A stretch of DNA of 64,000 bases, from NCBI GenBank assembly GCA_041396985.1, contig JAWKXO010000001.1, positions 434,001 through 498,000 on the forward strand, given 5' to 3'. The notes beneath the pieces are model-generated. The model saw only the letters and a program-made list of their open reading frames with translations. It had not been told where the DNA came from and did no database searches. The translations under genes were made by a program, and so were the position numbers. Origin of the DNA: Emcibacteraceae bacterium. Lineage in GTDB: Bacteria > Pseudomonadota > Alphaproteobacteria > Sphingomonadales > Emcibacteraceae. Below, piece by piece: positions 47,722 to 56,437 of the stretch; position 1 is the first letter of the stretch, and every line of letters starts with the position of its first letter.

Positions 47722-48336
47722 ATGATCACGACTGAATTTCTGATAACGTCTTTAATTGTAGTTCTGATCCCGGGGACAGGAGTGATTTATACAGTTTCAA
47801 ATGGTCTTTTTCTAGGGGCACGCGCCAGCATATTTGCAGCAATCGGTTGTACGACCGGAATAATTCCCCACCTTCTTGCCACGATCCTCGGGCTTGCCAC
47901 TTTGCTACATGTCAGTGCTCTTGCCTTTCAGATCGTAAAATTTATCGGCGTTGCTTACCTATTCTTTCTGGCCTGGTCCATGTGGCGGGAAACCGGCAGC
48001 TTAAAGCTCGAAAAACAAAGCGCAGATAAAAAAATGAGCGATATAATTACCAAAGGATTTTTGATTAATATTTTAAATCCGAAACTGTCTATTTTCTTTC
48101 TGGCTTTTCTGCCGCAATTTATCCCGGCCAATACCGAGGCGCCTGTAATCAATCTGTTTACCCTCAGCATAATTTTCATGGTTATGACATTTGTTGTTTT
48201 TGCACTTTATGGAATTTTTGCTGGAAGCTTCAGAACACATATCATCCAATCGCCAAAAATCATGAAAAATAGCCAGCGTACTTTTGCCATCATTTTTGCT
48301 GCATTAGGCATTAAGCTCGCCCTTACAGAACAATAA
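47722..48336 (+). CDS. LysE/RhtB family exporter
   Basis: Inner-membrane exporter of the amino-acid/homoserine lactone efflux family. 204 residues with about six helices. The signature near the N terminus is clear (IPGTGVIYTVSNGLFLGARASIFAAIGCTTG), and the middle helix shows KFIGVAYLFFLAWSMWRE, with KGFLINILNPKLSIFFLAFLPQF. Substrate cannot be predicted. It stands alone on the plus strand between alaS and recA, interrupting the common recA-alaS neighbourhood. Confidence 0.9.
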   Translation: MITTEFLITSLIVVLIPGTGVIYTVSNGLFLGARASIFAAIGCTTGIIPHLLATILGLATLLHVSALAFQIVKFIGVAYLFFLAWSMWRETGSLKLEKQSADKKMSDIITKGFLINILNPKLSIFFLAFLPQFIPANTEAPVINLFTLSIIFMVMTFVVFALYGIFAGSFRTHIIQSPKIMKNSQRTFAIIFAALGIKLALTEQ

Positions 48337-48347
48337 AAAGACGAATA

Positions 48348-48382
48348 AACAAACAAAAAGAGGCACCGGAAACCCGGTGCCT
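48348..48382 (-). terminator. Rho-independent terminator of recA
   Basis: Stem AGGCACCGG / CCGGTGCCT with a 4-base loop. On the minus strand it is followed by CTTTTTGTTTG, 25 bases after the recA stop. The plus side lacks a T-run, so it acts mainly for recA. Confidence 0.8.
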
Positions 48383-48406
48383 TATGAGTTTGCTGGGATA
48401 ATTAAC

Positions 48407-49486
48407 TTACACGTCTTCCTGCTCTTCATTTTCCCACAGGGAGCCGTCTTTCAACATCGCATTGTCAATAACGCCGGCATTGACGCGAACAGATTTTTCA
48501 ATTTCATCGGCAAGTTCCGGATTTTCCTCAAGAAAACGTTTGGCATTTTCCCGACCCTGACCAATACGCTGGCTGTCATAGGAATACCAGGACCCTGATT
48601 TTTCAATAATTCCGGCCTTAACACCCAAATCAACCAGTTCACCCACTTTGGAAATACCTTTACCGTACATAATGTCGAACTCAACCACCTTGAATGGTGG
48701 GGCGACCTTATTTTTAACGACCTTAACCCGTGTCTGGTTGCCGACGATTTCCTCTTTTTCCTTGATGGCACCGATGCGGCGAATATCAATACGTACGGAA
48801 GAATAAAATTTCAGCGCATTACCACCAGTCGTTACCTCCGGGCTTCCATACATCACACCAATTTTCATACGGATCTGGTTGATGAAAATGACCATACAAT
48901 TTGATTTGGAAATTGAACCGGTAAGTTTTCGAAGGGCCTGACTCATCAGGCGTGCCTGCAAGCCAACATGTGAATCGCCCATTTCCCCTTCCAACTCGGC
49001 CCGCGGTGTCAGTGCGGCGACACTGTCTACAACCAGAACATCAATTGCACCGGAACGCACCAGTGTATCAGTAATTTCCAATGCCTGTTCACCGGTATCA
49101 GGCTGGGAAATCAGCAGTTCGTCAAGATTAACGCCGAGCTTGCCCGCGTAAACAGGGTCAAGCGCATGTTCCGCATCAACAAAAGCAGCAGTTCCACCAG
49201 CTTTTTGCACTTCTGCCGCCACATGTAGCGCAAGTGTGGTTTTACCTGAGCTTTCCGGACCATATATTTCAATAATCCGCCCCTTCGGCAGTCCGCCGAT
49301 ACCCAGTGCAATATCAAGCCCGAGAGAACCGGTTGAAACAGACGCAACATCCACGGCGTTATTCTGGCCAAGTTTCATAATTGAGCCCTTACCGAAGGCG
49401 CGTTCAATCTGTCCCAGAGCCGCGTCTAATGCTTTTTGTTTATCCATATTATCCTGTCCAACCAGCTTTAAATTTGATGATGCCAT
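48407..49486 (-). CDS. recA: Recombinase RecA
   Basis: ATP-dependent strand-exchange protein for recombination, and co-protease that triggers LexA cleavage. 359 residues from MASSNLKLVGQ, preceded by a strong ribosome site (gaaggaga). An in-frame ATG 16 codons upstream lacks one. Walker A GPESSGKTT is near residue 80, followed by FVDAEHALDP, the loops MGDSHVGLQARLMSQALRKL and IFINQIRMKIGVMYGSPEVTTGG, and the acidic C-terminal tail (NEEQEDV). Operator-like repeats in the promoter suggest damage control. Confidence 0.97.
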   Translation of the reverse strand: MASSNLKLVGQDNMDKQKALDAALGQIERAFGKGSIMKLGQNNAVDVASVSTGSLGLDIALGIGGLPKGRIIEIYGPESSGKTTLALHVAAEVQKAGGTAAFVDAEHALDPVYAGKLGVNLDELLISQPDTGEQALEITDTLVRSGAIDVLVVDSVAALTPRAELEGEMGDSHVGLQARLMSQALRKLTGSISKSNCMVIFINQIRMKIGVMYGSPEVTTGGNALKFYSSVRIDIRRIGAIKEKEEIVGNQTRVKVVKNKVAPPFKVVEFDIMYGKGISKVGELVDLGVKAGIIEKSGSWYSYDSQRIGQGRENAKRFLEENPELADEIEKSVRVNAGVIDNAMLKDGSLWENEEQEDV

Positions 49487-49538
49487 TTCTATGTCTCCTT
49501 CTATATCCCATATAGTGTTGTTGCTTGTAAACAAACTA

Positions 49539-49571
49539 TATGTACACTGTTTGTTCTTATTTGTAAAGAAC
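49539..49571 (-). promoter_or_regulatory. recA promoter with overlapping GTTC-N11-GAAC operator
   Basis: On the minus strand TTTACA (-35), 17 bases, TACATA (-10). The perfect inverted repeat GTTCTT-N7-AAGAAC covers 49553-49571 and overlaps the -35, where a repressor would block polymerase. It is built from the GTTC/GAAC words of alphaproteobacterial LexA boxes, but the arrangement is inverted with N11 rather than the direct GTTC-N7-GTTC. Confidence 0.5.
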
Positions 49572-49611
49572 TTTATAACTAATTGATTTTAAACACTTTT
49601 ATTAATTTTAT

Positions 49612-49647
49612 GTTCTTTTTGTTCTCAAAAATAAAGAACATAAGAAC
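49612..49647. promoter_or_regulatory. Second GTTC/GAAC cluster upstream of recA
   Basis: GTTC at 49612 and 49621, GAAC at 49636 and 49644. The inner pair is again GTTC-N11-GAAC, identical in spacing to the site at the -35. It lies 68 bases further upstream. It could be a second operator, or serve a divergent promoter, although no plus-strand gene follows. Confidence 0.4.
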
Positions 49648-49705
49648 ACTAGAAATCAGAATCTGTTATGAAATTTAAAGAATCACACAAAAGAGAAGTG
49701 AGCAG

Positions 49706-52126
49706 TTATTTCTCAAGAACCTCTTTGACCTGCTCGGCAAGCTGTTTAAGGCTGAATGGTTTAGAAAGAAAGTTAAAATCCTTATCCATAATATTATCAT
49801 CAAGCGCATCTTCCGCATATCCTGATATAAAGATCACTTTAAGTTCCTTATCTGTCTCTCTTATTTTCTTAACCAGTGTAGGTCCGTCCATTTGCGGCAT
49901 CATCACATCACTGATCAGCAAATCAATTTTTACGTCCGTTTCATTCATCAATTTAAGGGCGGACGTACCGCAATCTGCCTCAAAAACAGTATAACCCTTA
50001 TTTTTAAGCGCACGGGAGGCAAACATGCGGACCGCATCTTCGTCTTCAACCAACAGGATTGTACTGCTGCCTGTCAGATCTTTTGCCTTATCCTCGGATT
50101 TGATCGTATTCTCAACACTATCAATTTCCTCAACCTCGCCTTCTACATATTGCGGAAGATAAATTTTAAATGATGTACCGACCCCAAGTTCGCTTTCCGG
50201 AAACACATAACCATTGGTCTGCTTGATAATCCCATAAACTGTTGAAAGACCAAGTCCCGTTCCCTTACCCACATCTTTTGTGCTGAAAAACGGCTCAAAA
50301 ACTTTTTCCAGATTTTCCTTTGAAATCCCTATGCCGTTATCAATAACTTCCAGAAGAACATAATCCCCTTTCGGGAATACCGAATATTTCTTGCCAATTT
50401 TTATTGACTCATCCGTACCAATATTGCGGGTCTTAATCTCCAGTTTGCCGCCATCCGGCATCGCATCTCTGGCATTGACACATAAATTAATGATCACCTG
50501 TTCAAGCTGACCCTGGTCAACCCTTACCGGTACAATATTCCGACCATGATTTATTTCCAGTTCGATATTGCTGCCAATCAGGCGTCTTAACAGATTTGAA
50601 AGCTCGGCAATAACATCTGTCATGACCAGAACTTTGGGCCTGAGCGTCTGCTGCCTTGAAAATGCAAGAAGCTGTCTGACCAGATTTGCCGCTCTATTGG
50701 CATTCTGTTTGATCTGAATAATATCTGAAAAAGACTGATCGCCGGGGCCATGTTTAACCAGCAGCAGATCACAAAATCCTGTAATTGCCGTAAGAAGGTT
50801 GTTAAAATCATGGGCAATCCCGCCTGCCAGCTGTCCCACTGCCTGCATTTTCTGAGACTGGGAAAACTGAAGCTCAAGACTTTTCTGTTCAGTAATATCA
50901 ATAAGATAAATAATGACATCTTTATGATCACCGTCGCTTCCCGCGCTCGTAATATAAAATTGTCCCTGCTTACCGCTAATGCCCTGAAAACTTAGCTCCA
51001 CCATACGACTGGGTTTGCCGGTCTCCAGCGTTTTTTTAATTTCCTTAAAAACGGCCGTCGTATTTTCTTCTGTCAGGATATCTTTAATATTGTCATTCTG
51101 ATCTAGCTCCAACTCAGCCAGAAAATTACTGAAAACAATATTTTTTTTCTTGATTAATCCTTTTTTGCTCACCACCGCAATGCCGATAGGCGAACTTAGG
51201 AAAAAGCTGTTATCAGAATTGACATCATTATTTTCACTGTCATTCTGATTTTCATTATTTTGATCAGGCAGAATAAGAAAATAACGTGTATTTTCATCTG
51301 TATAATGAGCCCACGGTTTCACATAGGTCTTTATTTTTTTCCCTGAACTGGCGGTAAACTCAACCTGATTTTTAAAGTTCTTATGAGTGTGCTGACTGAT
51401 CTGCGACAGATCAATGGGGAATTCCGGTTCTGCCTTGTCTTCAAATAACAGGCTAATCATAAATTCATTCAGATATGTAATCTTCGCTGCTTCATTAAGC
51501 GCTACAATTCCGATATCCGACTTTCCAAAAAAATGTCCAATTTTTTCAAGCTGGTCAAGCCCGGTGCTCCCTATATTAAACGGGCTATCAGCAGTCGCGT
51601 CCTCAAAAATACGCCAGGAGAAAAAATCACCATTTTTATGTACTTTCTCAACTTCAAATTTGAGATATTTCCCACTGTCACGGACTTCAGAAACAATGAT
51701 TTTCATTTTTCCCACGACAAGGGAACCTAGCGTATCTTCAATCGTATTTTTATTGGAGACATCGATTTTCAGAGGTGATTTAGGTGTTCCAAATTCATAT
51801 TTCTCAAATAAAGTTTTGGCCGCTTTGTTGGCATAGACCACATCACCTGCAGGTGAAGTCATAAGCATCGCCACACCAACATTTTCACTTTTGGCAGAAG
51901 TCAGGCTGTCTGCAAGAACGGCCCGAACCGAATTTGCCTTTCTGATAATCATAAGCAGGATAAAGGCTGTAATAACAAGCACTACAGAGGCAGCATAATA
52001 ACCAATACTTGGCAATCCATAGGCAATTCCAATCATGAGAGCTGCACAACAGAACAATCCACCAATTCCGGCAATTGCAATAAAATAGGAATAATCAAAT
52101 GAAATATGACGATCTGATCTATTCAT
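49706..52126 (-). CDS. cckA: Hybrid histidine kinase CckA
   Basis: Cell-cycle kinase that, through the phosphotransferase ChpT, controls phosphorylation of CtrA and CpdR. 806 residues. Two membrane helices (about 12-34 and 42-62) are followed by PAS-like regions (about 80-180, 195-290 and 305-415). The HisKA domain has the phosphorylated His439 in GGIAHDFNNLL, the ATPase domain has NARDAMPDGG (551), DNGIG and GTGLGLSTV, and the C-terminal receiver has Asp740 in LLISDVMMPQMDG. It is transcribed 47 bases after flhB, a neighbourhood seen in several alphaproteobacteria. Confidence 0.93.
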   Translation of the reverse strand: MNRSDRHISFDYSYFIAIAGIGGLFCCAALMIGIAYGLPSIGYYAASVVLVITAFILLMIIRKANSVRAVLADSLTSAKSENVGVAMLMTSPAGDVVYANKAAKTLFEKYEFGTPKSPLKIDVSNKNTIEDTLGSLVVGKMKIIVSEVRDSGKYLKFEVEKVHKNGDFFSWRIFEDATADSPFNIGSTGLDQLEKIGHFFGKSDIGIVALNEAAKITYLNEFMISLLFEDKAEPEFPIDLSQISQHTHKNFKNQVEFTASSGKKIKTYVKPWAHYTDENTRYFLILPDQNNENQNDSENNDVNSDNSFFLSSPIGIAVVSKKGLIKKKNIVFSNFLAELELDQNDNIKDILTEENTTAVFKEIKKTLETGKPSRMVELSFQGISGKQGQFYITSAGSDGDHKDVIIYLIDITEQKSLELQFSQSQKMQAVGQLAGGIAHDFNNLLTAITGFCDLLLVKHGPGDQSFSDIIQIKQNANRAANLVRQLLAFSRQQTLRPKVLVMTDVIAELSNLLRRLIGSNIELEINHGRNIVPVRVDQGQLEQVIINLCVNARDAMPDGGKLEIKTRNIGTDESIKIGKKYSVFPKGDYVLLEVIDNGIGISKENLEKVFEPFFSTKDVGKGTGLGLSTVYGIIKQTNGYVFPESELGVGTSFKIYLPQYVEGEVEEIDSVENTIKSEDKAKDLTGSSTILLVEDEDAVRMFASRALKNKGYTVFEADCGTSALKLMNETDVKIDLLISDVMMPQMDGPTLVKKIRETDKELKVIFISGYAEDALDDNIMDKDFNFLSKPFSLKQLAEQVKEVLEK

Positions 52127-52173
52127 AAATAAATGCCTTACAAATTCTCTTAATTATTACAACGAAATATGTA

Positions 52174-53265
52174 TCATTCTTTTGGCGCCTGATACACAAT
52201 TCTTTCACCTTTTTTCAGACGCATCACAAAACCAATGATTTCGGCAACCGCTTTATAATGATCGCTATGAATTTCCTCGTCAACTTCGACAGCAGCATAA
52301 AGGGTTCGCGCGAGCGGCGGGTTTTCAAGAATGGGAATATTATTTTCCTTTGCCACTTCCCTGATTTTTAACGCTATATTATCCACTCCCTTTGCAACAA
52401 CTTTCGGCACTTCCATTTTGCCATGCTCATATTTGAGAGCGACGGAATAATGGGTCGGGTTGGTAATCACCACATCCGCCTCGGGAACCGCAGCCATCAT
52501 CCTTGTACGAGCCCGTTCCATCCTGATTTGCCGGAGCCTTGCTTTTACCTGCGGGTCACCATCGGACTGTTTATATTCGTCTCTGATTTCCTGCTTAGTC
52601 ATCCTCATTTTTTTGGTGAACTGAAATTTCTGAAACAGGAAGTCAAGTCCGGCAACCAGCCCCATAATGGAAACAACACCAATTAAAACCCGTAGGACCA
52701 GATTGGAAATTATTCCATTCACATCCGATGCTTCCATTGTCATGATCGATTCAAGAACATCTTTTTCCGGCCAGACAATCAAGACAACTACTGTAGCGAC
52801 AAGGATAAGTTTGAAGAGTGACTTCAGAAACTCAACCAGATTTTGCATTGAAAATTTATTTTTAAATCCCGTTAACGGTGAAATTTTATTAAGTTTAGGC
52901 TGAATTTTCTCAAAACTGATCATTGGTCGGTGCTGGATCATCGCTCCAGCCAATGCTGCCAGGATTAATATTATGACAGGAAAAATCAGATAGATACCAA
53001 TCTGGCTTATAATATCCGTCATAAATCTGCCTAGCCCTTCTGCATCGACAGGAATTCGGTAGGAATTTTCAATCACACTGGCCATGGCAATACGGATATT
53101 GCTGGCCAAACCATTAATCGCCACCATCCCGACAATCATCGCACCGAATAGCACAAACCAGTTTTTTACTTCCTGGCTTTTAGCAAATTCGCCCTTTTCC
53201 ATGGCGTCCGACAGTTTCTTCTGCGTCGGTTCTTCTGTTTTTTGTGATTCATCTTCGTCTGACAT
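52174..53265 (-). CDS. flhB: Flagellar export switch protein FlhB
   Basis: Inner-membrane part of the flagellar type III export gate that switches from rod/hook to filament substrates. 363 residues. It starts with EESQKTEEPTQKKLSDA-type residues (DESQKTEEPTQKKL), has four helices between 35 and 215, and the cytoplasmic domain has the autocleavage site NPTH with Asn269-Pro270. It follows fliR with no gap. Confidence 0.96.
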   Translation of the reverse strand: MSDEDESQKTEEPTQKKLSDAMEKGEFAKSQEVKNWFVLFGAMIVGMVAINGLASNIRIAMASVIENSYRIPVDAEGLGRFMTDIISQIGIYLIFPVIILILAALAGAMIQHRPMISFEKIQPKLNKISPLTGFKNKFSMQNLVEFLKSLFKLILVATVVVLIVWPEKDVLESIMTMEASDVNGIISNLVLRVLIGVVSIMGLVAGLDFLFQKFQFTKKMRMTKQEIRDEYKQSDGDPQVKARLRQIRMERARTRMMAAVPEADVVITNPTHYSVALKYEHGKMEVPKVVAKGVDNIALKIREVAKENNIPILENPPLARTLYAAVEVDEEIHSDHYKAVAEIIGFVMRLKKGERIVYQAPKE

Positions 53266-54018
53266 CTATTGGAACATCCTTAGACTTGTTTCAATATTAT
53301 CAAGATACCATGCCATGGCAGCCGAAATAACCACAGCCAATATGACAAATCCCATGACGATATTAATAGGAATGGCAACAAAAAACACCTGAAGCTGAGG
53401 GACGAGCCGTGAAATCACCCCCAGCCCTGCATTAAAGACAATTGCATAGACGATTATGGGCGACGCCATCTGGATACCGAGCTTGAATGAATTACTGACG
53501 GTATCAGCAACAAGTTCCGCAAAGCCGCCAATGACAATATTCCCTCCAATTGGAAACAGAGTATAACTGTTATACATTGCCGAAATCATCAGATGATGTA
53601 AATCTGTCACAAAAATAAGTGTAATACCAAGCAAAGTCATAAAAGTTGCCACCAGTGAACTTTGACTGCCTTGTGAAGGATCAAAAGCCTGTGCCATAGC
53701 AAGCCCGGATTGCATGGCAATAACAGTCCCGGCAATATGAAGTGCGCTTACCAGCAGTCTGATACAAAGCCCCATCATTAAGCCGATCAATGTTTCACAA
53801 ACAATTAATACACCAAGCGCAATCGGTGATACCGGCATCATCGGCACTGACGCATTTACCAGACTGTAAATTATAATCGAAATGCTTAACGCAAGAAATA
53901 ACCTTACCCTTGCCGGAACACTTGTTTCACCAAGCGCCGGTAACATCATTACCATTGCCCCCATGCGGGCAAAGATAAGAAAAAAACCAAAAATTTCCTG
54001 GGGTAAAAAATCAAGCAA
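53266..54018 (-). CDS. fliR: Flagellar biosynthesis protein FliR
   Basis: Membrane subunit of the FliPQR export gate. 250 residues with about six helices. It has FARMGAMVMMLPALGETSVPARVRLFLAL near the N terminus, typical for FliR, then GLCIRLLVSALHIAGTVIAMQSGLAMA with the conserved GLAMA segment. It overlaps fliQ by eight bases and abuts flhB. Confidence 0.96.
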   Translation of the reverse strand: MLDFLPQEIFGFFLIFARMGAMVMMLPALGETSVPARVRLFLALSISIIIYSLVNASVPMMPVSPIALGVLIVCETLIGLMMGLCIRLLVSALHIAGTVIAMQSGLAMAQAFDPSQGSQSSLVATFMTLLGITLIFVTDLHHLMISAMYNSYTLFPIGGNIVIGGFAELVADTVSNSFKLGIQMASPIIVYAIVFNAGLGVISRLVPQLQVFFVAIPINIVMGFVILAVVISAAMAWYLDNIETSLRMFQ

Positions 54019-54277
54019 GGCCGATTATCCGTTCCGCAATTCGTTGCATAAATGCTCCAAGCGTATCGCCCATATATGGAAGGAACAAAAGCAAAGAGAA
54101 AAATATAGCAATAATTTTAGGAACGAATGTTAGGGTCATTTCCTGAATTTGTGTAAGCGCCTGAAACATTGAAACAATCAGACCAACAACCAGTGCCACC
54201 AACATGATCGGGCCGGAAACCTTGATAATAACCCAGATCGCATCCTGCGCTACATCTATTACGTCAGCCCCATTCAT
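54011..54277 (-). CDS. fliQ: Flagellar biosynthesis protein FliQ
   Basis: Small export-gate subunit, 88 residues with two helices. VALVVGLIVSMFQALTQIQEMTLTFVPKI is the conserved family core that forms the polar tip and Gln gate. It overlaps fliR by eight bases and follows fliE by 23. Confidence 0.96.
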   Translation of the reverse strand: MNGADVIDVAQDAIWVIIKVSGPIMLVALVVGLIVSMFQALTQIQEMTLTFVPKIIAIFFSLLLFLPYMGDTLGAFMQRIAERIIGLA

Positions 54278-54300
54278 GTGAATTACCTTCTTATTAAATT

Positions 54301-54639
54301 CTAAATTGGCATTTTTATGATGTCGTTATAGGCGGCAATGACCTTATCCCGTACGGCAACCACTGTCTCCAACACCATTTCTGCATTTTGAACAGTCGTT
54401 ACAACCTGTACAAGATCCGCTTTATCATTCATCGCCTGAATACCGGCACTTTCACTGGCTTTCAAAGCGCCTGATGTTCCTTCAAGGGTTTCAGAAACCA
54501 TTTGTGAAAACATATTTTTGTCACCGTCTCCGCCATCAATTGACCCAATTTTTCCAATTGATCCTACTGATCCGGAACCCTGGTTTTTTAAGGCATTGGC
54601 ATATGCATTTGCAGCATCAAGTGTTTTAATATCAGCCAT
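54301..54639 (-). CDS. fliE: Flagellar hook-basal body protein FliE
   Basis: Adaptor between the MS ring/export gate and the rod. 112 residues. The C-terminal half has the family pattern (ADLVQVVTTVQNAEMVLETVVAVRDKVIAAYNDIIKM), and FSQMVSETLEG lies in the middle. The Gly/Ser-rich N-terminal part is variable. It is located between flgC and fliQ as usual. Confidence 0.94.
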   Translation of the reverse strand: MADIKTLDAANAYANALKNQGSGSVGSIGKIGSIDGGDGDKNMFSQMVSETLEGTSGALKASESAGIQAMNDKADLVQVVTTVQNAEMVLETVVAVRDKVIAAYNDIIKMPI

Positions 54640-54655
54640 TTATCTGCTCCCTATC

Positions 54656-55063
54656 TTACCGTAACAAGTCAACGGTACGCATTATGATGCTTTTTGATAC
54701 ATCCATTGCGTTTAAATTAGACTCATAGCTGCGCTGTGCCTGTTTCATATCCATCAGCTCAACAAGTCCGTTCACATTCGTTGTTTTGATATATCCAGTA
54801 TCATCAGCAGCAGGATGTCCCGGGTCATAGCGCATACCAAATTCAGACTGGTCGTAAAGAACTTTTTTCACTTCAACTTTATTAATACCGGCTTCCCTGT
54901 CCAGGACATTCTGAAAACTCAGACTTTTACGGCGATAAGGGTCCTCCCCCGGTTTTGTCGCCACGGAATCCTGGTTTGCCAGGTTCTCCGCAATAATCCT
55001 CATCCGGACGTTCTGCACCTTCATTCCTGAAGCAGAAATAAGCATCGCTTTGGATAAATCCAT
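54656..55063 (-). CDS. flgC: Flagellar basal-body rod protein FlgC
   Basis: Proximal rod protein, 135 residues. The N-terminal rod signature is SASGMKVQNVRMRIIAENLANQDSV. The C-terminal part has GYIKTTNVNGLVELMDMKQAQRSYESNLNAMDVSKSI, which pairs with the N terminus in the rod coiled coil. It is separated from flgB by 41 bases. Confidence 0.95.
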   Translation of the reverse strand: MDLSKAMLISASGMKVQNVRMRIIAENLANQDSVATKPGEDPYRRKSLSFQNVLDREAGINKVEVKKVLYDQSEFGMRYDPGHPAADDTGYIKTTNVNGLVELMDMKQAQRSYESNLNAMDVSKSIIMRTVDLLR

Positions 55064-55104
55064 TTTAAACTCCCAGCCTTATAAATACAGAATCTTTGTC
55101 TGTA

Positions 55105-55527
55105 TTATTTGCCTAATGCCATTTTAAGCATACCAATATGTTTCTTATATAAATTGGTTGCCATTGTATATTCCATCTGGACTTCCGCCATTTTTGAAAG
55201 CTCGCGTTCCAGATCAACCGTATTTCCATCCGGTGTGGTTTCCAGAAATTCTGATTTTTCCTGTCTGATTTCAAAACGTGCGGAAGCTGCACCAAAGCCA
55301 TTCATATGGCCTGGTTCAGATACTTTCATCACTGTCCGTGACTGATCCTGATCAGCCGCGTCATAATTGTCCAAGTGTGATTGAAAACTGACTTTCTTCA
55401 GATCCTGCGAGACGTATCCCGGAGTATTCGCATTGGCAATATTCTGTGCCAGGACTTTTTGCCGCTCATTAAGCCAGGACATTTTCTGGTTGAGCGTCTT
55501 GAACAATGAAATGTTCTTTAAATCCAT
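55105..55527 (-). CDS. flgB: Flagellar basal-body rod protein FlgB
   Basis: Proximal rod protein, 140 residues. It has the rod N-terminal motif MSWLNERQKVLAQNIANANTPGYVSQDLKK and the C-terminal helix EVQMEYTMATNLYKKHIGMLKMALGK. It is the first gene of flgB-flgC-fliE-fliQ-fliR-flhB-cckA, so the divergent region upstream with the CtrA box should hold its promoter. Confidence 0.95.
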   Translation of the reverse strand: MDLKNISLFKTLNQKMSWLNERQKVLAQNIANANTPGYVSQDLKKVSFQSHLDNYDAADQDQSRTVMKVSEPGHMNGFGAASARFEIRQEKSEFLETTPDGNTVDLERELSKMAEVQMEYTMATNLYKKHIGMLKMALGK

Positions 55528-55640
55528 TCTTTTTCCCTAAGCCGTTCTTTAAGCGTAAATTGCCCAAGGCTGACTTCAGACTACACTATAAAAATACAAA
55601 AGTAAATTTGTAGATTTAATGACATTGTGCAGTCAGATAA

Positions 55641-55655
55641 TTAACAATCTGTTAA
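55641..55655. promoter_or_regulatory. CtrA box in the flgB / flhX divergent region
   Basis: TTAACAATCTGTTAA is a perfect full CtrA site (TTAA-N7-TTAA). It lies 114 bases upstream of flgB on one side and 123 bases upstream of the plus-strand flhX-fliO-fliP genes on the other. The rest of this 250-base gap is AT-rich with no gene. Confidence 0.6.
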
Positions 55656-55777
55656 TATTCTTAAATACATACTTAAATTTTTACATAATTACAATCTAAG
55701 TTAGCCTATTTAAGAAAAATAGTTTAAATTTCCGAAAATTAAGGATACCCTCATTTCAATCAAAGCGAAAATGTCGA

Positions 55778-56104
55778 ATGAATGATGACCGAACAGAGAT
55801 AGCCAAACGACAAAAAGCTGTTGCCCTTGAGCAGCAGGGGGATCATCGTGACATCCCCAGAATCACGGCATCCGGCGTTGGAACAAATGCTGAAAAAATC
55901 CTGCGGCTGGCATTTGATAATGATGTCAAAGTTCGAAAAGACGAAGAACTTGTTGAAATATTATCGCAGTTCGAAGTTGACAGTCTCATCCCGATTGAGG
56001 CACTTAATGTTGTTTCTGAGATTCTCTGTCATGTGTACCATGAAAATATAGTTCTTGATGAAGCAAGACACCATGAAATGATGAATGCGGAAAAGCGGGA
56101 ATAA
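55778..56104 (+). CDS. FlhB C-terminal-domain homologue (FlhX/YlqH-like)
   Basis: 108-residue soluble protein equal to the cytoplasmic domain of FlhB-type export switch proteins. It has ITASGVGTNAEKILRLAFDNDVKV, EELVEILSQFEVDSLIPIEAL and VSEILCHVYHEN, which line up with the region after the cleavage site of FlhB. The NPTH site is absent. In other bacteria such stand-alone copies can replace the cleaved FlhB fragment. It is first in a run with fliO and fliP, two bases before fliO. Confidence 0.85.
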   Translation: MNDDRTEIAKRQKAVALEQQGDHRDIPRITASGVGTNAEKILRLAFDNDVKVRKDEELVEILSQFEVDSLIPIEALNVVSEILCHVYHENIVLDEARHHEMMNAEKRE

Positions 56105-56106
56105 AA

Positions 56107-56421
56107 ATGGAAGAATTGTCACTCGGAACCGCTATTATCAAGTTCGTCTTCGCACTGGGCTTTGTTATTCTATTGCTTGCCGCTTTTGCCTATGGAGCCA
56201 AAAAACTGGGCTTTATTGCTCGGGTCACTGTTGACCAGACTAATGAAAAGAAAAAAAGACTGAATATTGTGGAAATACTTCCTGTAGATGCTAAAAGACG
56301 GCTTATGCTCATTCGCAGGGATGATAAAGAACATCTGATTATGCTAGGCGCAGAACGCGACTTGCTCATTGAACAAAATATAGACCTGAAATCAAGACCG
56401 CCGAAGAATATTGGCGATTGA
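56107..56421 (+). CDS. fliO: Flagellar biosynthetic protein FliO
   Basis: Small membrane protein that helps assemble FliP in the export gate. 104 residues. One N-terminal helix (about 10-31, FVFALGFVILLLAAFAYGAK) is followed by the conserved cytoplasmic stretch RLNIVEILPVDAKRRLMLIRRDDKEHL. It lies between the flhX-like gene and fliP, which supports the assignment. Confidence 0.9.
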   Translation: MEELSLGTAIIKFVFALGFVILLLAAFAYGAKKLGFIARVTVDQTNEKKKRLNIVEILPVDAKRRLMLIRRDDKEHLIMLGAERDLLIEQNIDLKSRPPKNIGD

Positions 56422-56437
56422 ACAGATTTCAGGACAA

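Noticed and set aside
49487..49660. Canonical alphaproteobacterial SOS box GTTC-N7-GTTC before recA
   Set aside because: Not present. The GTTC pair in the cluster has N5 spacing and the GAAC pair N4. Reported instead as inverted GTTC-N11-GAAC.
55528..55570. A sigma-54-like TTGGGCAATTTACGCTT before flgB
   Set aside because: The GG and GC elements are one base too close. Sigma-54 needs exact spacing, so I do not call it.
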